Made by a program: the position numbers and the translations under genes
Origin: Steinernema hermaphroditum
Taxonomy: Eukaryota > Nematoda > Chromadorea > Rhabditida > Steinernematidae
Direction: 5' to 3'
DNA length: 64,000 nucleotides
Assembly: GCA_030435675.1 (NCBI GenBank)
Contig: CM059624.1
Coordinates: forward strand, 7,030,769-7,094,768
The notes under the pieces: generated by a model
Database searches by the model: none
Seen by the model: only the letters and a program-made list of their open reading frames with translations
Told to the model about the DNA's origin: nothing
In this document: in pieces, positions 22,416 to 32,947 of the stretch
Layout: each line of letters begins with the position of its first letter
Numbering within the stretch: the first letter of the stretch is position 1

Positions 22416-24915
22416 TCAGAAGGAGGGCTGGCAGGTGCGCTGCGCCCTGTCGATCTGCTGGATGATGTTGGCCAGTTTCCGGCGGATCTTCTTCTGATCG
22501 TCGGCGGTGCACTCGATTACCTGGGCCTGGAAGCGCTGGTCGATGGGGCCCTCGGGCATGTCAGGGTTGCACGCGTTCAAGTAGCGCTGGACGGTCTGAA
22601 GGGGGTTAGGGGCCCGAAATCTGGAAGACTCACCTCCTTGGAGTTGCAGAGGTCCTCCTGCATCTTGGTGACGGCGCCCTCGATGAGGCCGTTGACGGCG
22701 TTGAGCGCCTTCGTTTGCTCCTCGTTGCGCGGCGTGTTCACCACCACTTCGACGGCCTTGCACCTGTTGAGGAGTCTGTTGGTGGTGGCGTTGATGTCCT
22801 CGCGGTCGCCCTGGCCCAGCCGCAGGAGGTCCGTGTTAAGGCACACGTTCTTGAGCATGTCCAGGAGCTGCTCCTTCTCCTGCTCGAGCACTCCGGCCTG
22901 CTCCCTGGAAACGCCGAGTCACTCCGGTCTCTTGTAAGGTGCTTGTAGAGGCTAATCCCCTGGGTCAACACCTCGGCGCCAACCGGTCGCCCGCGCCTAC
23001 CTGAGCACTTCGACGCGGCGCTCCGCTTCGTCCAGCAGGTTCACGATCTGGTCGTTGAAGTCGTCGACGGAGCGGTTCCGCACGAGGCCGAGGCCGATGG
23101 GCACCTGACGCACGGGGACGTCGGCGTTGCCGTTCGTGGGCGCGGGCATCTCGACGGTCTTCTCGGAGTCGGCGATCGATTCGCGGCGCGAGGAGGCGAC
23201 GTTAGAGTCAGTGGCGGAGCCGGCGACGATTCCGGAGGAGCTGCTGCAAGGAGTGAAATTAAGAAGGCTCGGAGGAAGGGGATTAGGAGGACCGGTTCCT
23301 CCGAAGGCGAATTTGCATATGTCGCCGTGTGTTTGTCTTCACTTAGAGGAGGGGGAAGTGGGTGAAATGGCACGGATAACACGTGGACAAGAGGTGCGAA
23401 ACGGTCTTACGTTGACTGGGTCTCTACGCCACATTTTGGTCTTTTATAGGAGCACACGCACCGAAGCCTCATTTGTAATATTACGAGGAGGACAGATGCA
23501 CTTTGGGGGAAAGGACCAGAAGCTTCTGGAAGGACGGAAAGTGGGATCTGTTTGTTTTTCCTTCTGGTTTTGGTCTCTGAAGTCATATCTAGGACCTTAC
23601 AGGCATTCCAGTTGGATCTTGCGAGATCACTGCGCCATGGAAAGGCGTCAGAATGTAGAAGCTCACCTGGTGCTTTGGCTGTCGGCGCTCGGACTCTTGG
23701 CGACGGGAGTTCGTTCGGTCTTGATGTGCTGGATAGGAATCGACTGCGTCTGCGGAGGTTGCGGAGGACTCTGCGGCTTCTGTGGCGGATTCTGGGGCTC
23801 GTCGCGCTCCGGGATGTTCGTTTTAATGATGGTGACGTTTCCGGGCTGCGACTCCGAGTGGCTCTGCTGGCAATGAGTGGGGGAGCGACGTGGAAGGGAC
23901 TGTGAGAAGGAGGGCTGCTGGAAGTACTGCTGTTGCTGCTGGAAGGGTTCCTCTCCGAAGAAGTCGTTGGAGAGTCGAGGGTTGGAGCCGAAGCGGCGGT
24001 GGGGGAACGCGTGCGGCTCGAAGAAAGGGTCGTCGGCGAAGGTGGTCCTCGGGAGACCTTTTCGCTGCTGGTCGAAGAACTGCTGGAAGTCCCTGAAAGG
24101 GGGCGCGTTAGGGCTGTTTTCATCGGCGCCGATCGACATCGCTAACGGTAATTGCGTCGCCGAGAAGGCGAAGATCGGGAGCCTCGGGCGCGACAGACCC
24201 AAGGTCGACCGCAATACAAATACGGGAGCGGCAATCAGTCACTGCGGAGTCGAGAACGAGTTTGTTCTTTGGCCGCGCAACGAAAAAAGGTCACCGAAGG
24301 GAAGCGGAGACGGTGCCCCGGATATCCCGGCCGCAGACGTTACAAATTGCATTAGTCACCGCACTTTACTGCAGCCGCTGGAGGCACAACAGAGGTGAAC
24401 AAAGGAGTCGAGGTCGCCTTTAAAAAACAGAACTGATAAGGGCCGACCTTGAACTCTCGATTGTTTTTGGAGTGATCGGGAGATCGGAAGGCTGCGGGAA
24501 AGTCACGTCAGGGGAGAAGGGCCACGACATTCCGAAAGTTCTCGAAGATAGACGAACGGAAGTGAGTCAGAGGTGGAAAGTTCTCGGAGGAGAACTTCGG
24601 GGAATCGATATTTCCGAGCTACCGTTTGTTTATCTTCGCCCCCGCAAGTAGCCACCGGAGTTCGCTGTTTGGTCCTGTCCTAATCTTTAGTCAAAACCTT
24701 GTTTTCGTGGAAAGAGGTGGAAAAGATCGTTCCGAGGACGCCGTGGCTAAACCGTGGATCGCTTAAATCGGTCGGGGCATGTAATCTGATCGGAATACAG
24801 AACAGGAACCATGAGTCAGCGAAAGATGAAAAGTCGCAAAAAAGAGATGCGAGCAAGGAGATTAGGGGATGAAGAGGACTCACCTGGGAAGGCCGGATCC
24901 GTTGGGGCGCTGCAT
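22416..24915 (-). CDS. unc-23: BAG2/UNC-23 Hsp70 co-chaperone
   Basis: BAG-domain nucleotide-exchange partner of Hsp70; C. elegans UNC-23 protects muscle attachment. The C-terminal half matches BAG2: VLEQEKEQLLDMLKNVC, DREDINATTNRLLNRC, LNACNPDMPEGPIDQRF, then ECTADDQKKIRRKL, ending RTCQPSF. The N-terminal region is Gln/Pro/Ser-rich (FFEPHAFPHRRF, QQPSFSQSLPRR) like the long nematode isoforms. Two possible starts exist: exon MQRPNGSGLPR (24915-24883) joins in phase to DFQQFFDQQR, and an ATG at about 24139 (MSIGADENSPNAPPF) reads into the same exon without splicing. The 3' end faces the kinase gene end at only 95 bp. Confidence 0.93.
24530..24600 (-). promoter_or_regulatory. Cluster of heat-shock elements upstream of the short unc-23 start
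   Basis: A perfect three-unit heat-shock element, GAAagTTCtcGAA (24534-24546), with a second array GAAagTTCtcGGA then GAAcTTC (24576-24598). HSF1 binds alternating nGAAn/nTTCn units. It lies about 400 bp before the downstream start of the BAG2-like gene and inside the intron of the longer form, so it could drive a stress-induced isoform. A TTTAAAGG box on the minus strand sits near 24420. A TGAGTCA site at 24563-24569 lies between the two arrays. Confidence 0.65.
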
Positions 24916-26452
24916 GAGTCAGGCTTTTTCTGAAAAGAAGCGATTAAGTGGCGGACGACGGGACGAGTACGAAGGGAACGCGAGAATGACGCCGCGGACG
25001 CGGACGACGTCGGGGCGGAGATCGCGGAGGAAGGGATACTCCCTAACCGCCGATGGCGATCGGCGCGAACAAATAGTCGCCGATCGGAGGCGAATCGAGG
25101 AAAAGGAGGCAAGGAGTTGCGCAACCGGGAAGGGCGACCGGTTCCGCCGAGAACCGCTAAAAGGGCGAGCGTTCGGCAAAAAGGCCAATTGGCTTAAATA
25201 CAGTGTTCGGAACAGGTAGGGCGGGCCAAAAAAGCGCCATTTGCATCGAGAGGACATAAATCACAAAGGTTCACACTATTGGGTAAAATACGGCTTGGGA
25301 AGGGGAGGCGAACAAACATCCCCAGGGAAGGGGAGAAGTGATCGAAGTGATTGATATTACCCTCACGGACAGGTTATGGAAATTTGAAGTGTCCGACGTG
25401 GTGACTAAGTGCCACGTTTCCACATAAATGATGGTGCGGGATTTAATTAGTCAGGGGAATTCGGCGTAGGAATCGAGGGAAACGGAGAATAAGAAAGTGA
25501 ACAGAAGGTTGGGAGATGAGACCCTAAGAGAAAAAAGAAGCAGGATTTTAGGAGATCGATGACCAAGGACGGTCTTGGAACGAAGTGGTATTAGTCGAAT
25601 GTTCGCTCTGCTCATAATTTTTGAATTTCGGTGACACTCACGGAGGATCTCTTCGAAGTGTCCGCCTCCGATTGAGCTGAAATTCTGCGCATTGGTGGAG
25701 TTCGGTGAGCTCAATCAGATGACAAAGGGATTCCGCTGCGTTTTCACCGAATCGAAAGTTATGGGCATCCTCGATCGCGGCGGACACTTCTGAGGATTCT
25801 TGGAAACTTTAAAAAAAAGAGGAAACTTCTGAGGACGTTTCACATTTTCCTGCGCTTTCTTCTCAGTTCATCGATCTGGGAGTCCATATATTATCATAAC
25901 ACGGAAGAGAGCAGATCGAAGGTCGCGGAGACATGATTACTACAAAAGGACGCGAAATGTGGCCGTTCGTGGAAAGAACGTCGTTAAAAACAAATAAACT
26001 GCGTCCGACCTCGATCTTCGCATCTGTCACTTCGGGTTATTATAACGCGCAACTTTGTCCTTCTGGAGATCCGAGGATCAATCGCAAGTCCTTAGAACTA
26101 TCTGCGAATGAAACCAAGACTAGCGAGTGTCTTTCTCACTGCGCTTAAGTACGCTCCGAGGAGCGCACCGATCAATCAGCGCGAAAACAGTCGAATTCGG
26201 TCACCGCGCCTCCCATTAACATTCTTCGGATTTCTCGAGACTTCTGTTTTGTCGTCGAAAGGCGATGAGTCAGTGCGCGATGCCAAGGAACGGGTTCCCC
26301 GTCCGAGCCTTAGCTGCTGGGGAATTACAACCGCGCCACGGCGTCTCGGAGAACATCGATCAGAGGGACTCGGCTGCTGCTCACTCATTAGACTTCTGAA
26401 TTGCATGGGGAGTGGTCGTTTCGTTTGAAAGGGTCAACAGCAGCTTTCCGCG
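24916..26452. other. Intergenic, 1.5 kb, upstream of unc-23 and of the basic hypothetical gene
   Basis: Divergent upstream region. It has several TGAGTCA/TTAGTCA-like sites (for example 24914, 26265) and A/T-rich stretches around 25300-26000. Frames in it are short and unsupported. Confidence 0.45.
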
Positions 26453-27808
26453 ATGTGCCATATCATCAAGAAGAAGAAGGCAAAGAGCCTACCCAGGGTG
26501 CCGGACTCGTCGACTCCGTCGCCGGTACCGTTGACGTCAACGGTGGCGCTCTCTCCGAACCGCTCACCGGTTCAACGAAAATGGTCCAAATCGAAAACTC
26601 CCCCTAAAATGACCGACTCCAAGGTAGGTGACAGCATAGTTATACCGTAATGCGTTTCCGATTTCAGGCGAAGGGAAGAGGCGCGCATAGGAAATGTAAC
26701 AAGCGTAAGACAGTGGAAGAGAGGAAGAAGGAGATCGAAGACGCACAGAAGGCTCTCGGACGGAAGCCGAATTCGACGATCGTTGACCGGATGGTGCAGA
26801 TGGAGAAGGTGCGCGAGAAGAGTTGGGAGGAGACCCGTAAAGGTGAGAGCAAAAGACGACGGTAATGTAGTGAATGCTCTTTTCAGGCGATATCCAATTT
26901 GTCCTCAAGGGAGCGCCGAAGGAAAAGATAGAGGTAACGGAGAAGAAGTCGGAGGAATTCACAATATATCCCGAGAAGGCGATCCTATTTGAGCTTCAGA
27001 AATCGGTGAGTGCGGAGTCATCGGGCGATGAAGACTTCGTAGAGGACGTGCGAGAGCCCATGGACACGGAAAACTGGATGTACCACGACGCGCACATCTT
27101 CAGAACCTGCCATAACAACATCAGGGAGCTCGAGAAGGGAGCGCACGCTTGCTACGTGCACCCATCGCCGTCGGCAGAGATCATCAGCCATTGGGACCGC
27201 TTCGCAACGTTGGAAACGATGGAGGCGCGCGAGCTGTTCACGAGCACCATTCTTGAGGTGTACACGTTCATCTCAGCCACCGAAACCATGGACGATGTGG
27301 ATAAGGCAAAAGCCGCGAAACGCAGGCCCAAATCCTTCAATGGGTCAGTGCCCGATTAAGTATCAGCTTCACCTTGTTGTTTCAGGAGTCGCCCGACATT
27401 CGACGAAGAAGTCCGGAACCTCGAGAATCTCTCCCCAAGCGAGATTACTCTGGCGTAAGTCGAGTCACTCTAATAACGTATACCCCTCGTTTAGATTCGC
27501 AGTCTCCGACGCTTCAAAATCACTCAACACCACCCCGGCATCTGTAACCATTCGTCCGTCCTCTTCTCGATCTGGCGTAAAAACCGCTAGAACCGTGATA
27601 CACTCAGGTTCCACTACAAAGGTGAGATTGCATACAGAGGCGAGAAGATTCTAGCGTTATTGCAGACGGCGACCTCAAAGCCAGTGTCTAAATCGAAGAA
27701 ATCTTTCGTAAGTCGGAGAAGCATAAATTCAGTAATTAAGCACATCGTTTGCAGACTCGAGTCAAGGACATGTTCCTGAGAAAGGGCTCGAAAGAACAAG
27801 TCTATTGA
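26453..27808 (+). CDS. Basic, probably nuclear hypothetical protein
   Basis: Eight or so exons join in frame with consistent short introns, giving about 370-400 residues. No family is recognised. The N-terminus is Lys/Ser/Pro-rich (MCHIIKKKKAKSLPR, NRSPVQRKWSKSKTPPK). A charged helical stretch follows (KRKTVEERKKEIEDAQKALG), then a folded-looking block with WMYHDAHIFRTCHNNIRE, ACYVHPSPSAEIISHWDRF and ELFTSTILEVYTFISATE. The C-terminal part is Ser/Thr-rich and ends RVKDMFLRKGSKEQVY. The basic runs suggest a nuclear location. It lies on the same strand as chk-1, which begins 775 bp downstream. Confidence 0.7.
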
Positions 27809-28582
27809 TTTTAAGAAGCTATTGGTTTCCAATTTTTGCGATAAATCCCTTTCCTGCTGGACACAAAATTCGTTTGGAACGGAAGATGAAGTGAGAGCAG
27901 TAATCCTGTCACGATGTTTATCACATGGATCCACCTCCGGATTCCCGACAAGTGCGAGCGAGAGCGGGAGTGGTCACTGCCTGGGCACCTGACGAACACA
28001 ACTCCCGGTCTCGCACCGATATTGTATATGGCGACTGTAGAGAGTTGGCGCATGTTTTACGCACCTGTTTCAAAGATTAGTGGCGCCAGTATTTTGAATT
28101 TTTTGTCTCTTCATTGATGCAGTGTGAGGTTCCGTGATCTTTTGTTGTTGCGGCAGAATAGTTTGCGTATGGTTATCTCCGCGCACTATGCACTGCCACT
28201 CGGTGCTATCAAATTCACCATCTCTGGCGAGCGAGCTCTTTGCAACCGAATGCGAAACATCGGCGTTTCAGAAGTGCGCCGCAGTGTCTCTAATTCGTCG
28301 TCTCGTCTGTCGTCGCGACTTCTGCCTTTCGCGTTGCAGCTCGAAACGTGAATTGGTTCCTGCGACGTTCCCCTCCATGGCGCGAAATCGAGCCGTTCGG
28401 AATGTTGCGGCCTTTCTTTTGAAATCTACCAGCAGCAACACCGCCGGCGCTTTTATCGCCGTTTTCTAAGTATCTATTTTCCTTCCTTGCGGTCTGTGGG
28501 TGTTATCCACGTCGTGTCGATTAGTGAGCCGTGAAATGAAATGCCCTTTGTTTTTCTCCTTCTGACAGCTTTCTTTTCAGGC
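27809..28582. other. Intergenic between basic hypothetical gene and chk-1
   Basis: About 770 bp; no supported coding frame. A pyrimidine tract with TTTTCAG ends at 28580, two bases before the chk-1 start, and is a good trans-splice acceptor. Confidence 0.5.
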
Positions 28583-30327
28583 ATGATGTCCTCCGGCGAC
28601 GAGCCAATGGTAAGCTCCGGTGAGAACAGCAGCGAAGCAACTGAAGATCCGCTGTGGAGCATTGTGCGAACCATTGGTGAAGGAGCCTATGGAGAAGTGA
28701 AGCTTATACAGAACAGAGAAGGCACCATGTGCTTCGCAATGAAGTGCATCAAGGCGGACAATCAGCGAGCTGTCCACCAGATGAAGAAGGAGGACATGCT
28801 ACACCGCAAGGCGAAGGGCCACGCCAATATAGTAGACTGTTTCGGGATGCGGTTTGATCACCATGAAGTACAGCTGTTCCTGGAGTACTGCAGCTATGGC
28901 GAATTGTTCGATCAAATCGGTGGGCAAAAGTTTTTCGCACCTTACACCTTATCAGCTTTCATCTAGAACCGGACGTCGGGATGGAGGAGTACAGAGCCCA
29001 CATCTTTCTCCAGAATATCGTAAGTGGCATCAAGCATCTGCACGCGTTGGGAATCGCGCATCGCGATATCAAACCCGAGAACTTATTTCTCACCAGTCGG
29101 AGTAAGTTGATCCTTGTTACACAGTGGTGAATGAACTTTTTTGTTGTAGACTGGCTAAAAATCGGAGATTTCGGCCTAGCCACTCTGTTCAAGAACCCAC
29201 AAGGCCAGGAGCGCCTTCTCGAGTCTCGTTGCGGTACAGTACCTTATGGAGCTCCTGAAGTGATGGATGAATCGATCGCCCATTACAGGTTTCTACCGTC
29301 TCCCATGTATCAGTCCTAACTTAGCAACCTTTAGGGGCCCTCCGAACGATATATGGTCTGCGGGCATAGTGTTGGTTGCCATGATGGTCGGTGAGCTTCC
29401 ATGGGAAGAGCCGAACAGGGAGCACGACGCGTACCGTGAGTTTATGGATGACTACGAACCAACTGCCCAGCCTTGGTGTCGAATGCCGGAAAAAGTGCTC
29501 GGTATGTGTCGTTCTCTACACGCTGAATTCTCATTGGTGCATTTCAGCTCTGGTGCGCAAAATACTGGTCGAGGATCCCAACAGGAGGGCCACCATTGTA
29601 GAGATCGAAGTTGACGATTGGTACGCCAACTACAAACCCATAGAGAGGAAACCCAGGGAAGTCGTCGCACCACAGGAGGACATCGTTAAGGCTGAGGACG
29701 TCCCAGAAACGAAAAAGAGCCGTGTATTGTCCGCGAACATCTCTAGTTCACAGCCGACCATCAGAACCGAAGACAAAGAGAAGTATGAACTGCTGCCGAT
29801 CCTTACACCTTTATACTTACTGCTTTCAGTAACGCTCAGTTCCGTGCTGCCGCCAGAGCCTACCATGGCTTCTCGCAACCTGCCGACATCAAGGAGATTT
29901 TCCTCAGCGGTTCGCAAACCCTATCGCAGCTCGTACATACTTGATAGGAAGCTTCCGTGATAATGTCTTTACTTATAGGATAATCTACAACATCTTGTGC
30001 GCCGTATGACTCGTTTCTGTGTCATCGTACCCCTGGAAGAGGCGATCAAGAAGTTCGAGGACGTCGTGAAGTCCTTTGGATATCAGTGTCACACGAAGTT
30101 CTCCAACCAGGTAGCGAATTTCTGTAAAAATTCTCTCTCTGAAGTGCTTTGTTCAGATGGTCGTTTCTGGATCCAACCTGACGTTCATCGTCACTGTCCA
30201 CAGCACCGTCGACAGGGTGTTCATCGACTGCCGCCGTTCCAGAGGAGATGGTCTCGCGTTTAAGCGTGTGTTTATGAATGTGCGCAACGCGCTTTCCGAC
30301 ATTATCGATGATGTACCTTTGTTTTGA
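28583..30327 (+). CDS. chk-1: Checkpoint kinase CHK-1
   Basis: Effector kinase of the ATR DNA-damage/replication checkpoint. The N-terminal kinase domain shows TIGEGAYGEVKL, FAMKCIK, HRDIKPENLFL, IGDFGLATLF, CGTVPYGAPEVM and DIWSAGIVLVAMMVGELPW. The HRD loop, DFG and APE are all intact. The C-terminus has the CHK1-specific regulatory block: FSQPADIKEIFLSGSQTLS, then RRMTRFCVIVPLEEA (compare RRMTRF in human CHK1), FGYQCHTKFSNQ, and a KA1-type end with VFIDCRRSRGDGLAFKR, ending DDVPLF. Introns are about 40-50 nt. Start chosen at ATGATG directly after TTTTCAG. Confidence 0.96.
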
Positions 30328-30598
30328 AAATCAAATAAACTGTGATCTCTGACTTTGTTCTGTGATGTGGGCAATCTGGATCATTTCAGGGAGGACCGCG
30401 CAGGTCACCTCCGGTCGGAACTCACCGAATCGAGAGCCAATACACATATCACAAACTTTGGACTTAACATATTCGCCCCAGATGAAGGCTAGATGAAGAT
30501 TCTCGTAGTTACGCGAATGATAGGATGAAAATTCTCAAATGTGTGTCCGTCCGCACCTCCATGGTCACACTCAGTCTTGCGCCCGTCACCTTCCAATA

Positions 30599-31192
30599 AT
30601 GGATGCGCTGCCCCCCGAACTCGTTTCCCCCATTCTCCACTACATGAGCAAGGAATCTCTGCAGAACCTCGGCCAGCTGGACTTCTCGTGGTCACCTTCT
30701 GTCAAGGTGGTCCTCTCCACTCGATGTGACATCTTCTTGCGAGTCGCCTATGCATCGAACTCCAAGACGCTCCACTACTCCATATGGAAGCACTATCTCG
30801 ACTGAAGCAAGAAGCCGTGGTGTCCAATCGAGGGGGACCGAGTGGATATAGATAGGTTGATCTTCATCGTGGCTTCCATCAACTCAATAAGCCTTGAGAA
30901 CTTTTGGGAGCGTCCACGAGAGCTTGGCTTCGCCGAGGTGGCCAAGACACTCAAGTTCATCCCTTCCAGTTGAATTGTTTTTTGCTGTCTCTACAAATTG
31001 GATTGGAGCGGGAAATACAAAGTGGTCGTCAGCTACGAAGACTCTCCGCGGCATGTGCAAATGTATGTTGATCCTAACGAGAAGTCATGGACAGGAAGAG
31101 TTCTGTTGATTGGTGCAGCGCTCCTTATCTTCATTGTATTACCCATAACCTTTGCTGTCGTTTTCCAACTGGAGGAATCCACTATGTTCTAA
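30599..31192 (+). pseudogene. F-box-like protein gene with two in-frame TGA codons
   Basis: A single frame runs from ATG 30599 to TAA 31190 and is interrupted only by TGA at 30803 and 30971. The first part, MDALPPELVSPILHYMSKES, resembles an F-box (the LPPEL...I motif that binds Skp1). After the first TGA the frame stays protein-like (KPWCPIEGDRVDIDRL, FWERPRELGFAEVAKTL). After the second it continues YKVVVSYEDSPRHVQMYVDP, then a TM helix (LLIGAALLIFIVLPITFAVV). No convincing intron removes the TGAs: the flanks lack a GT plus TTTCAG pair with the right phase. A recently disrupted gene fits best; readthrough or sequencing error cannot be excluded. Confidence 0.6.
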
Positions 31193-31236
31193 TTCACCTT
31201 TTTCCAAGCCTCTGTGTTGAACTCATACATATATCG

Positions 31237-32741
31237 CTAGATTCCGTTGTGAATCGGCGTCATGCAGACGACGTTCGGAGGGACCTTGGCCGGGTTCACA
31301 ATGTGCCAGAAGCCCGGGTCCTGTTCGGCCTTCGACTGGAATTTCCCGAAGTGCTACAATCGAAGAGGTGAAACCAGTGCAGTTCGAAGAATCGGACCTC
31401 CCCTTTGTCGCCAAAAGTGTGCTCCCGGTCGACGGCGTTCATGTTGTTGTAATCGGGGAGGGAGTCGTCCGAGATCCAGTGCATCTTGTACTTCCCCCGC
31501 GGCACGTAGAGGCCGATGAGGGCTTCGCTTGTGCCTACCACCTCCACTGAAAAGATGTCCATACGGTAGTGGCGAATCAAGCTGCTTACAGACGTCCTGA
31601 TTCTGAGCGGCGTTTTCGATTTTCACGGGAACGGATGCGGCCCTGTCGGTGCAGTGCTTCTTCAGCTCGGCCGTCGTTTTGGGGAGGTTTGCGCCCTGTA
31701 AGACCGCGTCGTGGGGCGGCTGGAAGCGCACTCACCATCGCCACCATCCCAACGCACTTCTTGAAGTTCTGTTTGAAGGCGAACTCCTTGGGACAACAGT
31801 GGCTCCACCCGGCGTTCATCTCGTGGTCCGCCGGACAGCAGATGGGCTTGCCCTCTGAGGTGCCTTTGTACTCCGTGTCTTTGGGACAGCACAGGTCCCT
31901 GCCACCCTCCGTCCTCTGGAAGGACGCTCCTTTAGGGCAGCAGACGGCTCTGCCCTCCTCCTCCTTCTCGAACTCCGTCCCTTCCGGACAGCATAACGCC
32001 TTCTTGGCGCTCTCCTTGACGAACTTCGTATTGGGAGGACAGCAGAGGAGCGTCTCCTTCTCGATTCCGATTAGGGTGTGGCCTTTTGGACACTTCGTAG
32101 CCTCCACGGAGCCTCCCTTCCCAGCTGGATTTACTCGTAGATACGGCTTTTTTAGATTTTCAGATAAGATTTCACTTACAGACGCAGTTAGGGATGTCCC
32201 GACCGACGAAGTGGCAATACGTGTTCTGAAAACAAAGGGTCTTCTGGACTCGGGGGGATGACTGACCATGTCCGAGAGCGTCTTGCACCCACTTTCTTTA
32301 ACCTTGCACGATCCGGACACGAGTTTTATCACTGAAACGCCGGGTTTAACAGTCACCTCCTCCTCCCAGTCACCGTTCTGCTCCCCGCTTCCGTAGCAGA
32401 CGCTTCCGTCCATCGAAGTGTCCATCACATAATCGCCGACGCCCTCCTTCTTGGCTTCGAAACTCCTGAAGCTCTCCAGGAGGGAGCAGTGCATCTGCTC
32501 ACCCTCGAGCTGCACCCTGAAGGCGATCTTCCCGCTCCTGTGGGCGCGATCGCTGCACTCGTCGACGTTCTTGACGGCCTCGGCGATTCCGAAGCCTCCG
32601 ACGATGTTGTTGGGGAGAATCGTGAAGCGAACGGCCTCGGCCACGGGTCTTCTGACCTGGATGGGTACGGTAGGCTCACGTTTACGCGAGAGAACATACA
32701 GTGAGTAGGAGGAGAACACAGAATTGGAGCGCGTTGGCCAT
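31237..32741 (-). CDS. Secreted Cys-Cys-Pro repeat protein with C-type-lectin-like C-terminus
   Basis: Signal peptide MANALQFCVLLLLT (start 32741), then an N-terminal domain of about 130 residues with paired cysteines (VDECSDRAHRSGK, CSLLESF, DGSVCYGSG) that looks PAN-like. The centre has a tandem CCP array: CCPPNTKF, CCPEGTEF, CCPKGASF, CCPKDTEY, CCPADHEM and CCPKEFAF, the first four spaced exactly 17 residues. The C-terminus reads LKKHCTDRAASVPVKIEN, LIGLYVPRGKYKMHWISDD and DYNN, then PPNVVCM, the layout of a nematode C-type lectin domain with W-x-DD and a late cysteine. It ends IHNGI. The final intron (around 31340) is uncertain. Probably extracellular, perhaps cuticle or immunity related; that role is inference. 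Confidence 0.72.
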
Positions 32742-32947
32742 GTTGCATCGGGCCACTGAGGTGGTCGTGAGGAACGCGTTGCTAGGGTCGCTGGATTTTT
32801 GGGGTCATTAGAAATGCGCATTTCGAAGGACTTGGAGATCGATTTAAAAAAACGAAACAAGCAAGAGATCGGTTTAAATGTGATAATTTATGTGATATTA
32901 AGGCAACGAATAGAACTTTGTACTCTCTGTTGGCTGTACAAACACTT

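Noticed and set aside
30803..30973. Selenocysteine decoding of the two TGA codons
   Set aside because: Nematodes are known to use UGA-Sec almost only in thioredoxin reductase, the flanks show no redox motif, and no SECIS was seen. A pseudogene is the simpler explanation.
31740..32100. CCP motifs read as complement control (sushi) modules
   Set aside because: Here CCP is the literal tripeptide Cys-Cys-Pro in 17-residue units. The four-cysteine, 60-residue sushi pattern is absent.
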